A stretch of DNA of 64,000 bases from Desulfovibrio sp. UIB00 (GTDB lineage: Bacteria; Desulfobacterota; Desulfovibrionia; Desulfovibrionales; Desulfovibrionaceae), in NCBI RefSeq assembly GCF_022508225.1, contig NZ_JAETXJ010000008.1:1-64000 (forward strand). Reading direction: 5' to 3'. Below the pieces are notes generated by a model that saw only the letters and a list, made by a program, of their open reading frames with translations, was not told the origin of the DNA and searched no databases. This document shows, in pieces, positions 47,417 through 56,900 of this stretch. The position numbers and the translations under genes are program-made. Positions within the stretch are counted from its first letter, which is position 1; each line of letters starts with the position of its first letter.

Positions 47417-50080
47417 ATGGCGGATACGCTACCCAAGGGCTATGAGCCCCATGACGTTGAAGCCCGGTGGCGCAAGCACTGGGAAGATGACAAAACCTTT
47501 ACGCCCGATCCGGACGCTCCCGGCGAGCCGTATTCCATTGTCATTCCGCCGCCCAACGTCACGGGCGCGCTGCACATAGGGCATGCGCTCAACCATACAC
47601 TTATTGACGTGCTCTGCCGTCACGCCCGTCAGAAGGGCAAGAACGTGCTCTGGGTGCCCGGCACCGACCACGCGGGCATTGCCACGCAGAACGTGGTGGA
47701 ACGCGCCCTTGCCAAGGAAGGCAAGAGCCGCAAGGATCTGGGCCGCGAAGCCTTTATCGACCGGGTGTGGGAATGGCGCGATGAATACGGCCACCGCATT
47801 CTCGATCAGGCGCGCGCCCTTGGCGATTCCGTGGACTGGACGCGTCTGCGCTTCACCATGGATGAAGGCCTCTCCGCCGCCGTGCGCAAGGTTTTTGTGC
47901 AGCTCTACAATGAAGGGCTGATCTACAAGGGCGACTACATCATCAACTGGTGCTCGCGCTGCCACACGGCTCTTGCCGATGACGAAGTGGAACACGAGCA
48001 GAGCCGGGGCAAGTTGTGGAAGGTGCGTTATCAGCTGGCCGACGGCAGCGGGCACATCACCATTGCCACCACCCGGCCCGAGACCATCCCCGGCGACACC
48101 GCCATTTGCGTGCATCCCGAGGATGAGCGCTACACCGCCCTCATAGGCAAAAAGGCTGTGGTTCCCGTGCTTGGGCGCGAGATCCCCATTATCGCCGATG
48201 CCTATGTTGACCGCGAATTCGGCACAGGCGCGCTCAAGGTGACGCCCTGCCACGACCATAACGACTGGATGCTGGGCAAGAAGCACGACCTCGTTTTTCT
48301 CAAGGCCATTGATGAAAACGGCGTCATGACTGCCGAGGCCGGGGCCTATGCGGGCCTTTCCAAGGAAGAGTGCCGTACCCGCATCGTGGCCGATATCGAA
48401 GCCGCCGGGCAGCTTGAGGGCATTGAGGAAATCGACCACGCCGTGGGCCATTGCTACCGCTGCCATACGGTGGTTGAACCGCACGTTTCCACGCAGTGGT
48501 TTGTGGCAGCCACCAAGATGGCCCCTGCCGCGCGCGATGCCGTGCCCGGCATGACCAAGATTTTTCCCGAAACGTGGCTCAAGACCTACTACCACTGGCT
48601 CGATAATATCCGCGACTGGTGCATCAGCCGTCAGATCTGGTGGGGGCACCGCATTCCGGCGTGGAACTGCGAATCATGCGGCGAACTGGTGGTGGCCGAA
48701 GAAGCCCCCGCAGTCTGCCCCAAGTGCGGCGGCGCGCTGAAGCAGGAAGAAGACGTGCTGGACACGTGGTTCTCCTCCGCGCTGTGGCCCTTCTCCACCA
48801 TGGGCTGGCCTGAGGACACCAAGGATCTGCGCCGCTGGTATCCCACCTCGGTGCTGGTGACGGGCTTTGACATCCTGTTCTTCTGGGTGGCCCGCATGAT
48901 GATGATGGGCATCCACTTTATGGGCGAAGTTCCGTTCAAGGACGTGTACCTGCATGCCCTGGTGCGCGACGCCTCGGGCCGCAAGATGTCCAAATCCACG
49001 GGCAATGTCATTGATCCGCTGGAAATGATCGACAAATACGGCTGTGATGCCCTGCGCTTTACCCTGACGGCCTTTGCCGCCATGGGGCGCGACATCCGTC
49101 TTTCCGAGGAGCGCATCGAGGGCTACCGCCACTTTGTGAACAAGCTGTGGAACGCGGCCCGCTTCGCCCTCATGAACCTGCCGGAAGAAGCCCCGGCTCC
49201 GGTGGCTCCCGAGACGGTTCCCGGTCTGCACCACCAGTGGCTGCTGCACCGGCTTGAAGTGGTCAAGCAGGACATGGACAAGGCCCTGGCCGACTACCGC
49301 TTCAACGATGCGGCGCAGTTGGGCTACAAGTTCCTGTGGAATGAATTCTGCGACTGGTATCTTGAACTTATCAAGCCCGACATGCAGTCTGAAGACCCCA
49401 AACGCAAGGCCGAGGCCCAGTATGTGCTGTGGCTGGCCCTGCGCGAGCTGCTGGTCTTGCTGCACCCCATCGTGCCCTTTGTGACCGCCGAAATATGGGC
49501 CGCGCTGCCCGTGGCGGCTGGAGAAAAGGCCACAGATATCGCCCGCGAGCTGTACCCCGCCGCGCGCCCGGCCTGCCTGCGGCCTGCCGAGGGTGGTCGC
49601 ATGGAGCTGATTCAGGGCATCATCGTGGCCGTGCGTACCATCAAGGCCGAGCTTGGCATCAGCCCGAGCCACAAGGTCAGCCTCATGCTGCACCCTGTGG
49701 ACGCGGCCCAGGCCGAGCTGCTCCAGGCCAACATCCAGTGCATGACCACATTGGCGCGGCTTGAGACCCTCACCATTGGTGCGGATGTTCACGCGCCCAA
49801 GGCTTCGGCCTCTGCGGTGGTGGAAGGCTGCCAGGTTATTGTGCCCCTCAAGGGTGCTGTGGACCTCAACGGCGAACTTGCCCGCCTGGACAAGGAAATC
49901 GCCAAGCTTGAAAAAGACGTGGTGGGCGTGAACATGAAGCTGAGCAACGAAAGCTTTGTGAGCCGCGCCCCTGCGGATGTGGTGGCCCGCGAGCGCGAAC
50001 GCGCTGAAAAGCTGCTGGACGCCAAGGAAAAAATGCAGGCCCTGCGCGCCCGCTTTGCCGAGGCCCTGAGCGAAGAGTAA
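47417..50080 (+). CDS. valS: valyl-tRNA synthetase
   Basis: Class I synthetase that charges tRNA-Val, with editing of Thr. The HIGH motif is in ALHIGHALNHT near residue 54, and KMSKS near 523 (GRKMSKSTGN). The editing domain lies between them, with ATTRPETIPGDTAI. A zinc-like CESCG...CPKCGG pair is present. A C-terminal coiled coil (LDKEIAKLEKDVV) completes the 887 residues. The frame extends back to 47216, across the divergent gene, but ATG 47417 has GGAGAAAG upstream and matches the family start. Confidence 0.97.
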   Translation: MADTLPKGYEPHDVEARWRKHWEDDKTFTPDPDAPGEPYSIVIPPPNVTGALHIGHALNHTLIDVLCRHARQKGKNVLWVPGTDHAGIATQNVVERALAKEGKSRKDLGREAFIDRVWEWRDEYGHRILDQARALGDSVDWTRLRFTMDEGLSAAVRKVFVQLYNEGLIYKGDYIINWCSRCHTALADDEVEHEQSRGKLWKVRYQLADGSGHITIATTRPETIPGDTAICVHPEDERYTALIGKKAVVPVLGREIPIIADAYVDREFGTGALKVTPCHDHNDWMLGKKHDLVFLKAIDENGVMTAEAGAYAGLSKEECRTRIVADIEAAGQLEGIEEIDHAVGHCYRCHTVVEPHVSTQWFVAATKMAPAARDAVPGMTKIFPETWLKTYYHWLDNIRDWCISRQIWWGHRIPAWNCESCGELVVAEEAPAVCPKCGGALKQEEDVLDTWFSSALWPFSTMGWPEDTKDLRRWYPTSVLVTGFDILFFWVARMMMMGIHFMGEVPFKDVYLHALVRDASGRKMSKSTGNVIDPLEMIDKYGCDALRFTLTAFAAMGRDIRLSEERIEGYRHFVNKLWNAARFALMNLPEEAPAPVAPETVPGLHHQWLLHRLEVVKQDMDKALADYRFNDAAQLGYKFLWNEFCDWYLELIKPDMQSEDPKRKAEAQYVLWLALRELLVLLHPIVPFVTAEIWAALPVAAGEKATDIARELYPAARPACLRPAEGGRMELIQGIIVAVRTIKAELGISPSHKVSLMLHPVDAAQAELLQANIQCMTTLARLETLTIGADVHAPKASASAVVEGCQVIVPLKGAVDLNGELARLDKEIAKLEKDVVGVNMKLSNESFVSRAPADVVARERERAEKLLDAKEKMQALRARFAEALSEE

Positions 50081-50202
50081 TCTTCTGTAACCCTCCAGGG
50101 TTGCTGTTTTTATACGCGGCGCGGACGGCGGGCAGTTGCCTGTCGTCCGCGCCGCCGTTCCTGCGGGCGGCTTTGCTGCCCCGGTATACAAAAGAGGTTG
50201 GT

Positions 50203-50547
50203 ATGACTCCTGCCGCAATGGCATATGTTCAGCTTGGAGCGGCCATTCTGGTCGAGGTGGGGGCCACGGCCTGCCTCAAGCATTCAGAGGGCATGAGCCG
50301 CCTTTTGCCCACCCTTGCTTCGCTGCTCGGCTATGGCATTTCATTCTACCTGCTTTCCAAGGTGCTCAATGTGGTGCCCATGGGCATATCATACGGCATC
50401 TGGAGCGGCATTGGCATTGTGCTGGTTTCGCTTCTGGGGCTGCTGGTTTTTGGACAAAAGCTTGATCTTGCCGCCTGCCTCGGCCTCGCGCTGATAGTGC
50501 TTGGCGTACTTGTTATACATTTTTTTTCAGGCTCCATGCCCCATTAA
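50203..50547 (+). CDS. small multidrug resistance (SMR) family transporter
   Basis: Four-helix membrane exporter of the EmrE/SugE superfamily. The key glutamate is E18 in ILVEVGAT, in helix 1, as required for proton coupling. The second half shows GISYGIWSGIGIVL, the typical AxWxGxG-like signature of helix 3. Length is 114 residues. AAGAGG is placed five bases before ATG 50203; the open frame to 50101 is only leader. Whether it exports quaternary amines, guanidinium or polyamines is not decidable from sequence. Confidence 0.9.
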   Translation: MTPAAMAYVQLGAAILVEVGATACLKHSEGMSRLLPTLASLLGYGISFYLLSKVLNVVPMGISYGIWSGIGIVLVSLLGLLVFGQKLDLAACLGLALIVLGVLVIHFFSGSMPH

Positions 50548-50590
50548 AATGAAGTTGCGTTGATCGTCAGTGCGCTAACAGCTTGTTTTT

Positions 50591-50618
50591 TTGACAGGCT
50601 CTGGTATAAAAATAAATT
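50591..50618 (+). promoter_or_regulatory. promoter of the rpsL-rpsG-fusA operon
   Basis: Consensus TTGACA at 50591-50596 is followed 16 bases later by TAAATT (50613-50618). A second TTGACA at 50650, with TATGTC 17 bases on, may be a tandem promoter. Both lie within 140 bases of rpsL. Confidence 0.6.
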
Positions 50619-50626
50619 TTTTGTGC

Positions 50627-50672
50627 GCGTTCCCGCCGAGGACAGCCTATTGACAGGCTTCGGCGGAAACGC
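50627..50672 (+). promoter_or_regulatory. long leader hairpin before rpsL
   Basis: 13-base arms (GCGTTCCCGCCGA at 50627-50639 and its near-complement at 50660-50672, one mismatch) enclose a second stem AGCCT/AGGCT. In RNA from the upstream promoter this makes a stable extended stem-loop. It could be an attenuator or a ribosomal-protein autoregulation site. Confidence 0.6.
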
Positions 50673-50731
50673 TATGTCCTGTCGTTCAAAAAGCTCATTT
50701 TTGAGCGCAATATCCCATATGGAGGGAAATA

Positions 50732-51103
50732 ATGCCCACGATTAACCAGCTTATCCGCATCGAGCGGAAGGCCGTGGTGAAGCGCAAGAAGACCCCCGCC
50801 CTGCAGGCTTGCCCGCAGCGCCGTGGCGTTTGCACCCGCGTTTACACCACCACCCCGAAAAAGCCTAACTCGGCTCTGCGTAAGGTCGCCCGTGTGCGCC
50901 TGACCAACGGCATTGAAGTTACGGCCTACATCCCCGGCGAAGGCCACAACCTTCAGGAACACTCCGTGGTCATCATCCGCGGCGGTCGTGTAAAAGACTT
51001 GCCCGGTGTCCGTTACCACATCGTGCGCGGTACCCTTGATACGTCCGGCGTGGCCGATCGTCGCAAGAGCCGTTCCAAGTACGGCGCCAAGCGTCCCAAG
51101 TAG
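50732..51103 (+). CDS. rpsL: 30S ribosomal protein S12
   Basis: Small-subunit protein at the decoding centre. The 123 residues are nearly invariant in the family: [10 protein letters not shown] start, [43 protein letters not shown] and the basic SKYGAKRPK end. The lysines in TPKKPN and VKDLPG, whose changes give streptomycin resistance, are the wild-type residues. GGAGGG lies upstream. First gene of the str operon, behind a structured leader. Confidence 0.98.
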   Translation: MPTINQLIRIERKAVVKRKKTPALQACPQRRGVCTRVYTTTPKKPNSALRKVARVRLTNGIEVTAYIPGEGHNLQEHSVVIIRGGRVKDLPGVRYHIVRGTLDTSGVADRRKSRSKYGAKRPK

Positions 51104-51213
51104 TTTTATTCTTTCGGCGCGTGCCATGCGGCCCGCCTGGCTGCTTCCCTTGGGGAGCGCCGGTCGCCGCGGGGTTTGGTGCCGCCGCAAAACAAGCATG
51201 AAGGAGAAACCCC

Positions 51214-51684
51214 ATGCCCCGTAAAGGTCCTATCCCCAAGAGGGAAGTGCTGCCCGATCCGTTGTACTCCAGCCGCCTTGTCACCAAGTTTGTGAACAGG
51301 CTTATGTTCGACGGCAAGAAGGGTGCAGCCGAAAAGATTTTCTACAGCTCCCTTGAGACCCTGGCTGAAAAGACGGGCGAAGAACCCATGCGCGCCTTTG
51401 AAAAGGCCCTGGACAACGTGAAGCCCCACATGGAAGTCAAGGCCCGCCGCGTCGGCGGCGCCACCTACCAGGTGCCCATGGAAGTGCGCCCGGAACGTCA
51501 GGTTTCCCTGTCGATCCGCTGGCTTATCAACTATGCCCGTTCGCGCGGTGAAAAAGGCATGACTGCCAAACTTTCCGCCGAACTGCTGGATGCTTTCAAC
51601 GGTCGCGGCGGCGCGGTGAAAAAGCGTGAAGACACGCACCGCATGGCCGACGCGAACAAGGCTTTCGCTCACTACCGCTGGTAA
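51214..51684 (+). CDS. rpsG: 30S ribosomal protein S7
   Basis: Primary 16S rRNA-binding protein of the small-subunit head. The 156 residues start [16 protein letters not shown] and contain the S7 signature in [21 protein letters not shown] 110-base spacer separates it from rpsL; in E. coli S7 represses its own operon by binding the rpsL-rpsG spacer. AAGGAG precedes the ATG. Confidence 0.98.
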   Translation: MPRKGPIPKREVLPDPLYSSRLVTKFVNRLMFDGKKGAAEKIFYSSLETLAEKTGEEPMRAFEKALDNVKPHMEVKARRVGGATYQVPMEVRPERQVSLSIRWLINYARSRGEKGMTAKLSAELLDAFNGRGGAVKKREDTHRMADANKAFAHYRW

Positions 51685-51786
51685 GAGGGCCTTCCGTTTT
51701 TTATCTGAATTCAGCCCGACGCCGCGTCCGCAAGGAAGCGGCGTCGGCTTTGCACCACACCGCATCCGCAGTATGGAGGAAACACC

Positions 51787-53865
51787 GTGTCCCGCACCGT
51801 TGCTGTAAACAAACAGCGCAATATCGGCATTATGGCCCATATTGACGCAGGCAAGACTACCACCACCGAACGCATTCTTTTCTACACCGGCGTTAACCAC
51901 AAGATCGGCGAAACGCACGACGGCGCCTCCACCATGGACTGGATGGAGCAGGAACAGGAACGCGGCATCACCATTACTTCTGCCGCCACCACCTGCTTCT
52001 GGAAAGACTGCCGCGTTAACATCATCGACACCCCCGGCCACGTTGACTTCACCATTGAAGTGGAACGTTCGCTGCGCGTGCTCGATGGTGCCGTGTGCGT
52101 GTTCGACGCCGTTGCCGGCGTGGAACCCCAGTCTGAAACCGTGTGGCGTCAGGCTGACCGCTACAATGTTCCCCGCATCTGCTTTGTGAACAAGATGGAC
52201 CGTATCGGCGCCAACTTCTTCCGCTGCGTGGACATGATTCACGACCGTCTTGGCGCCAAGGCCGTGCCGCTGCAGTTGCCCATCGGCAGCGAAGACAAGT
52301 TTGAAGGCGTGGTGGATCTGGTGCGCGGGCATGCCATCCGTTTTGACAAGAGCTCCAAGGGCGCGGAATTCAGCGTTGAAGACGTGCCTGCCGACATGAA
52401 GGATCTTTACGAAGAAAAGCATCACGAGATGCTGGAAGCGGTGGCCGAAGAAGACGAAGCCCTGCTCGAAAAGTACCTCGGCGGCGAGACCCTTACCGAA
52501 GAAGAAATCATCACCTGCATCCGCAAGGCCACCATTGCCCGCAACATCGTGCCGGTGCTGCTGGGCTCCGCCTTCCGCAACATGGGTGTGCAGCCCCTGC
52601 TGGACGCCGTGGTGGACTACCTGCCTTCTCCGGTGGACATCCCGCCCATGCCCGGCCACATTGCCGGCAAGCCCGAAGAAATTGTGGAATGCCATTGCGA
52701 CGACAAGGAACCCCTTGCTGGCCTGGTGTTCAAGCTTTTCTCCGACCCCTTCATCGGGCACTTGTCCTTCTTCCGTATTTACTCCGGTTTCCTTGAATCC
52801 GGCATGACCGTGTACAACGCCAACACCGGGAAGCGCGAACGCATTGGCCGCATCCTGAAGATGCACGCCAACAAGCGTGAAGACGTGAAATGGGCTGGCG
52901 CTGGCGACATCGTGGCTCTGGTGGGTCTGAAAAACGCCTCCACCGGCGACACCCTGTGCGATGAAAAGCGCGAAGTCATTCTGGAATCGCTGAATATTCC
53001 TGATCCGGTTATCGAAGTTGCCATCGAGCCCAAGACCAAGGCCGACCGCGACGCTCTTTCCGCCGCTCTGAACAAGCTGGCCAAGGAAGACCCCTCGTTC
53101 CGCGTGAAGGGCGACGACGAAACCAACCAGACCCTGATCGCCGGTATGGGCGAACTGCATCTGGAAATCATCGTTGACCGCCTCACCCGCGAATTCGGCG
53201 TGAACGCCAACGTCGGCAAGCCCCAGGTTGCCTACCGTGAAACCATCTCCAAGCCTGCCAAGTCGGACCTCAAGTACGCCAAGCAGTCTGGTGGTCGCGG
53301 TCAGTACGGTCACGTTGTCATTGACGTTGAGCCCAACCCCGGCAACGGTTACCAGTTCGTCAACGCCATCACCGGCGGTGTTATTCCCAAGGAATACATC
53401 CCCGCTGTGGACAAGGGTATCAATGATGCCCTGAAGTCCGGCGTGCTCGCTGGCTTCCCCGTGGTGGACGTGAAGGTTACCCTGGTGTTCGGTTCGTACC
53501 ACGAAGTCGACTCCTCGGAACAGGCCTTCTACGTGGCTGGCTCCATGGCCATCAAGGACGGCATGCGCAAGGCTACCCCTGTGCTGCTCGAACCCATCAT
53601 GGACGTGGAAGTGGTGACGCCTGAAGAATACCTCGGCGACGTCATGGGCGACCTCAATGGCCGCCGTGGCCGCGTGCAGAGCATGGAAGCCCGCGCTGGC
53701 GGCGCGCAGAGCGTGCGCGCTCAGGTGCCTCTTTCCGCCATGTTCGGCTATGCCACTGACCTGCGTTCGCGCACTCAGGGCCGCGCCACCTTCACCATGC
53801 AGTTCGATCACTACGAACGCGTGCCCCAGGCCATTGCCGAAGAAATCCAGAAGAGCCGCACATAA
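51787..53865 (+). CDS. fusA: translation elongation factor G
   Basis: GTPase that drives ribosomal translocation and, with RRF, recycling. G1 is [10 protein letters not shown] near residue 17, followed by the switch region [13 protein letters not shown]3 DTPGHVDF and G4 NKMD. Domains II-V follow in the normal order, with the domain IV tip region [11 protein letters not shown]. Length is 692 residues. GGAGG lies before the GTG start (51787). Third gene of the str operon; no tuf gene follows in this window. Confidence 0.98.
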   Translation: MSRTVAVNKQRNIGIMAHIDAGKTTTTERILFYTGVNHKIGETHDGASTMDWMEQEQERGITITSAATTCFWKDCRVNIIDTPGHVDFTIEVERSLRVLDGAVCVFDAVAGVEPQSETVWRQADRYNVPRICFVNKMDRIGANFFRCVDMIHDRLGAKAVPLQLPIGSEDKFEGVVDLVRGHAIRFDKSSKGAEFSVEDVPADMKDLYEEKHHEMLEAVAEEDEALLEKYLGGETLTEEEIITCIRKATIARNIVPVLLGSAFRNMGVQPLLDAVVDYLPSPVDIPPMPGHIAGKPEEIVECHCDDKEPLAGLVFKLFSDPFIGHLSFFRIYSGFLESGMTVYNANTGKRERIGRILKMHANKREDVKWAGAGDIVALVGLKNASTGDTLCDEKREVILESLNIPDPVIEVAIEPKTKADRDALSAALNKLAKEDPSFRVKGDDETNQTLIAGMGELHLEIIVDRLTREFGVNANVGKPQVAYRETISKPAKSDLKYAKQSGGRGQYGHVVIDVEPNPGNGYQFVNAITGGVIPKEYIPAVDKGINDALKSGVLAGFPVVDVKVTLVFGSYHEVDSSEQAFYVAGSMAIKDGMRKATPVLLEPIMDVEVVTPEEYLGDVMGDLNGRRGRVQSMEARAGGAQSVRAQVPLSAMFGYATDLRSRTQGRATFTMQFDHYERVPQAIAEEIQKSRT

Positions 53866-53902
53866 TCTGAGCCTGGCGGCCTAGCCGCTCAAGGCTTTAT
53901 AC

Positions 53903-53937
53903 GGCGGGGGAGGAAGCGGTGTGCTTTCTCCCCCGCC
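53903..53937 (+). terminator. terminator of the str operon
   Basis: A 15-bp stem (GGCGGGGGAG...GC with its complement, one G-U pair) with a 5-base loop, about 37 bases past the fusA stop. The tail TTGCTTG is only modestly T-rich. Confidence 0.75.
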
Positions 53938-54087
53938 TTGCTTGTGGCGGGCACTAAAATTTGCTGTTGTTGGCAGGGCCAGAAAAGGGCATTCTGCTGT
54001 AACGGAAACTTGGATTTGCTATATTGCGTGAGGCTTCGCACTCTGCTGGGGCATCATGGCACAGTCAACGATATGATGGAGTAGGTG

Positions 54088-55275
54088 ATGCAGGACGATC
54101 TGCCAAAGGGTTTCAGGGCTGGGGCTGCGGCTGCCAATTTCAAAAAGGCTGGCCGGGACGACCTTGGCATTATTGTTTCAGACAAAACCGCCGTGCTGGC
54201 GGGCATGTTCACCCAGAATCTGTTCAAGGCCGCTCCTGTGCTGGTGTGTCAGGAGATACTGGCAAGCCGGGGCACGGCGCGTGCTGTTCTGGCAAATTCC
54301 GGTCAGGCCAACGCCTGCACCGGCGACGAAGGCCTTGCCAACTGCCGCGCCACGCAGGCCATGGTGGCTGGCCTTACCGGTCTTGAGGCCGATGAAATTT
54401 TGCCCCTTTCCACTGGCGTTGTGGGCGCGCATCTCAAGATGGATCTGTGGCTTGAGGCTGTGCCCAAACTGGCCAGGAATATCGGCACCCGCGATGCGGA
54501 GGGCTTTACACGTGCCTTCATGACCACGGATGCCTTTCCCAAATTTTCCATGCGCGAGGTTACGCTTGCAGGCGGCACTGTGCGCCTTACCGTGATGGCC
54601 AAGGGCGCGGGAATGATCTGCCCCAATATGGCAACCATGCTCTGCGTGGCACTCACAGACGCCAAGGTGGCGCGCGATCCCTGGCAGGCCATGTTTGGCC
54701 GTGCCGTGGAAAAGACCTTCAACCGGGTGAGCGTTGACGGCGACACCTCCACCAACGACACCATTCTGGGCCTTGCCAACGGCGCGTCTGGCGTTGCCGC
54801 TGAAAGTGCGGCTGACCTGACACTGCTGGAAGAAGCGCTTACCGACATTCTGGGCACGGTGTCGCATATGCTGGTTATGGATGGTGAAGGAGCCAGCAAG
54901 GTTATCCACATCACCGTGACGGGTGCCGCCAATGATGACGATGCCCGCACCGTGGCGCGCAGCGTGGGGCATTCGCAGCTCGTGAAAACAGCCATATACG
55001 GCGGCGATGCCAACTGGGGCCGTATCGTGACGGCTGTTGGCTACAGCGGCGCAACGTTTGATCCCGCCAAGGTGAGCATGAAACTGTGCGGCATTGAGCG
55101 CTTCCGTCTGGGCTGCCCTGTAAATGAAGACAAGGAAGACGCTCTGGCCGAACTGCTCAAGGCCAAAGACGTGCAGGTGGAGATCGATCTGGGCGGCGGT
55201 TCAGGGTTCTACAATTTCCAGGCTTCCGACCTTGGTCATGAATATGTGACTCTGAACTCTGACTACCGTTCCTAG
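54088..55275 (+). CDS. argJ: bifunctional glutamate N-acetyltransferase/ornithine acetyltransferase
   Basis: Transfers acetyl groups in the cyclic arginine pathway. The protein self-cleaves before the nucleophile Thr183 in CPNMATML; the residues after it match the beta-chain start. STGVVGAHL and DGDTSTNDT are other family landmarks. Length is 395 residues. GGAG, six bases before ATG 54088, decides this start over the adjacent GTG 54085. The gene is monocistronic with a strong terminator. Whether it has both activities or only ornithine acetyltransferase cannot be told from sequence. Confidence 0.96.
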   Translation: MQDDLPKGFRAGAAAANFKKAGRDDLGIIVSDKTAVLAGMFTQNLFKAAPVLVCQEILASRGTARAVLANSGQANACTGDEGLANCRATQAMVAGLTGLEADEILPLSTGVVGAHLKMDLWLEAVPKLARNIGTRDAEGFTRAFMTTDAFPKFSMREVTLAGGTVRLTVMAKGAGMICPNMATMLCVALTDAKVARDPWQAMFGRAVEKTFNRVSVDGDTSTNDTILGLANGASGVAAESAADLTLLEEALTDILGTVSHMLVMDGEGASKVIHITVTGAANDDDARTVARSVGHSQLVKTAIYGGDANWGRIVTAVGYSGATFDPAKVSMKLCGIERFRLGCPVNEDKEDALAELLKAKDVQVEIDLGGGSGFYNFQASDLGHEYVTLNSDYRS

Positions 55276-55311
55276 GGCTTCCCTTCACTGTTCACTGTCA
55301 TTGACCATATC

Positions 55312-55358
55312 AAGCCCCGCGACGCTTCAGGTTTTGCCTGTGCGTTGCGGGGCTTTTG
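55312..55358 (+). terminator. terminator of argJ
   Basis: A 14-bp stem AAGCCCCGC...GC with its complement (one G-U pair) and an inner CAGG/CCTG stem, followed by TTTT. Confidence 0.9.
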
Positions 55359-55539
55359 CTGTATCGTCCTGCATTTTTCACAGATACTTGCCTGGCATGT
55401 AAGAATATGTCCATGCGATTACTTCCTCCATGCGCATGCAGATAGGATCTTTCTGCACACTATAATTTCTGCCTCCAGTTCATGCAGACATGCTGGACAG
55501 GTATGGCAGAGGAGTTTTAGTGTTTATGCGGAGGGAATT

Positions 55540-56403
55540 ATGGAAGAAGAGTTTTTTGAACGGCGCTATCTGGAAAATGTTGACGCCTGTCCTGTCTGTG
55601 GCAGCAGACAGAGACAGGCTGTCTATGAGGTTGGCGGGGGAGTGATGGCGCAAAAGTGCGCGTGCGGCGGGTACTATTGCGACCATCGCCTTAACCCCGA
55701 GGGCTTGTCGGCCTACTGGCAGGACTATCAAAACCGTGAACACAGTGCAGTGCAGGAGGAGTGCGCCATGCGGCAGCGCATGTACGCAGTGGACTATGCG
55801 TATATCGCGCAGTTTCTGAAACCAGGGGCCAAAGTGCTAGATGTGGGCTGTGCAGATGGCCTGTTTCTGGACTGGTTCGCGGCTGCCGGGCACGAGTGCA
55901 GCGGCGTGGAATTTGGGCATGAAGCCGCTTTAAAGGCCGCGCAGCGGTATCCTGTTCAGGAGGGATATTTTCCGGATCTGGACATAGCCCCCGGTTTCGA
56001 CCTGATTATTTTTCGCGGCGTATTGCAGTATGTGCATGCGCCGCGCAGTTTTTTCAGCAAGGCGGCATCCCTGCTGGCATCTGGCGGCCACGTGTACGTG
56101 ACCGCTCAACCCAACATGGAAGCATTTTGCCATCAGGTGTACCGCAACAGATTCCGCTTCAGTTTGACCCCATGTGATTGCGTGGGCTATACGCCGCAGT
56201 CGCTGGCAGGCGAGTTCGCGGCGCTGGGGTGCAGCACAGTGGGGCAGACGTTCTTTTATGAGGAAACCCCATATGCAAACCCCGCTTGCGACATTCAGGC
56301 CGTCAGCAGGGCTGTGGAGGCCATAAACAGGGGGCAGCAACCACAAGAGCCCTCGCCACCATTCTGGGGCAATATGATGACCATGGTATTTCGTAAAGAC
56401 TGA
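55540..56403 (+). CDS. class I SAM methyltransferase with N-terminal zinc-ribbon-like motif
   Basis: Methyltransferase of the type often found with surface-glycan genes. The N-terminus has CPVCGS and CACGGYYC, a likely zinc ribbon. Motif I is VLDVGCADGLFL (near residues 97-108), the motif II acidic residue lies in GVEFGHE, and GFDLIIFRGVLQYVHAPRSFF is the post-II/III block. Length is 287 residues. The frame is open to 55345, but GGAGGG before ATG 55540 settles the start. It is isolated between argJ and the convergent lipoprotein gene, but within 2 kb of the glycan locus. The acceptor is unknown. Confidence 0.85.
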   Translation: MEEEFFERRYLENVDACPVCGSRQRQAVYEVGGGVMAQKCACGGYYCDHRLNPEGLSAYWQDYQNREHSAVQEECAMRQRMYAVDYAYIAQFLKPGAKVLDVGCADGLFLDWFAAAGHECSGVEFGHEAALKAAQRYPVQEGYFPDLDIAPGFDLIIFRGVLQYVHAPRSFFSKAASLLASGGHVYVTAQPNMEAFCHQVYRNRFRFSLTPCDCVGYTPQSLAGEFAALGCSTVGQTFFYEETPYANPACDIQAVSRAVEAINRGQQPQEPSPPFWGNMMTMVFRKD

Positions 56404-56426
56404 GTCCATATTGTCAGCGCAGGCAA

Positions 56427-56461
56427 AAAAGCTCCGGGCATTTTCCATGTCCGGAGCTTTT
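56427..56461. terminator. bidirectional terminator between the methyltransferase and lipoprotein genes
   Basis: An 11-bp perfect stem AAAAGCTCCGG / CCGGAGCTTTT, T-rich on both outer sides, lies between two convergent genes. Confidence 0.88.
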
Positions 56462-56483
56462 GCATTTCATTCATATGCGGCAG

Positions 56484-56879
56484 TTAGAAACCTTCAGCAA
56501 CCCAGTCCACAATCTGGGTCATGCGGGTGAGGGTATGCTGGTTGTTGCGCTGCCTCTGACCAATCTCTTCCATGGAGCCTTCAAGGCGGTAGATGCGCCA
56601 GTCGCCCTCGGTCAGGACGCCGAGCCGCACGGCTTCATTCACAGCCGCCCGTGCTTCGCCCGGCGAACAGAACAGGTCGAACTCCTGCACGCCAGGGTCA
56701 AGAATCACCTGTGACCCGCTGGCAATATCTACAATGTAGTTGCCAGGGGCGTAGATGTATACAAAGGGGCAGGGTTCGACCGGAGGAAGGGGCGTAGCGT
56801 CCTGCGTTGGCTGGGTCTTGTTACAGGCTATCAGCGCAAGGCTCAGCAGGGCGGCGCAAACAAGGCGTGCGTGCATCAT
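56484..56879 (-). CDS. small putative lipoprotein, unknown function
   Basis: Not recognised. The 131-residue product has a lipoprotein signal with lipobox LIAC (Cys19 of the ATG form). The mature part begins with a Pro-rich stretch, followed by VYIYAPGNYIVDIASGS and a helical C-terminal half. It starts 22 bases after the htpX stop on the same strand, so the two are probably co-transcribed. Two ATGs are adjacent at the start; either is possible. A link with HtpX (membrane-protein quality control) is only positional. Confidence 0.8.
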   Translation of the reverse strand: MMHARLVCAALLSLALIACNKTQPTQDATPLPPVEPCPFVYIYAPGNYIVDIASGSQVILDPGVQEFDLFCSPGEARAAVNEAVRLGVLTEGDWRIYRLEGSMEEIGQRQRNNQHTLTRMTQIVDWVAEGF

Positions 56880-56900
56880 CTACCTCGTGGGCTGTGGTTT

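Noticed and set aside
48674..50224. Open frame antisense to valS
   Set aside because: It is the complement of conserved valS sequence with no ribosome-binding site or domain.
51106..53811. Long open frame antisense to fusA (901 codons)
   Set aside because: Same effect: it lies fully opposite rpsG-fusA, whose sequences are unmistakable, and its product has no recognisable feature.
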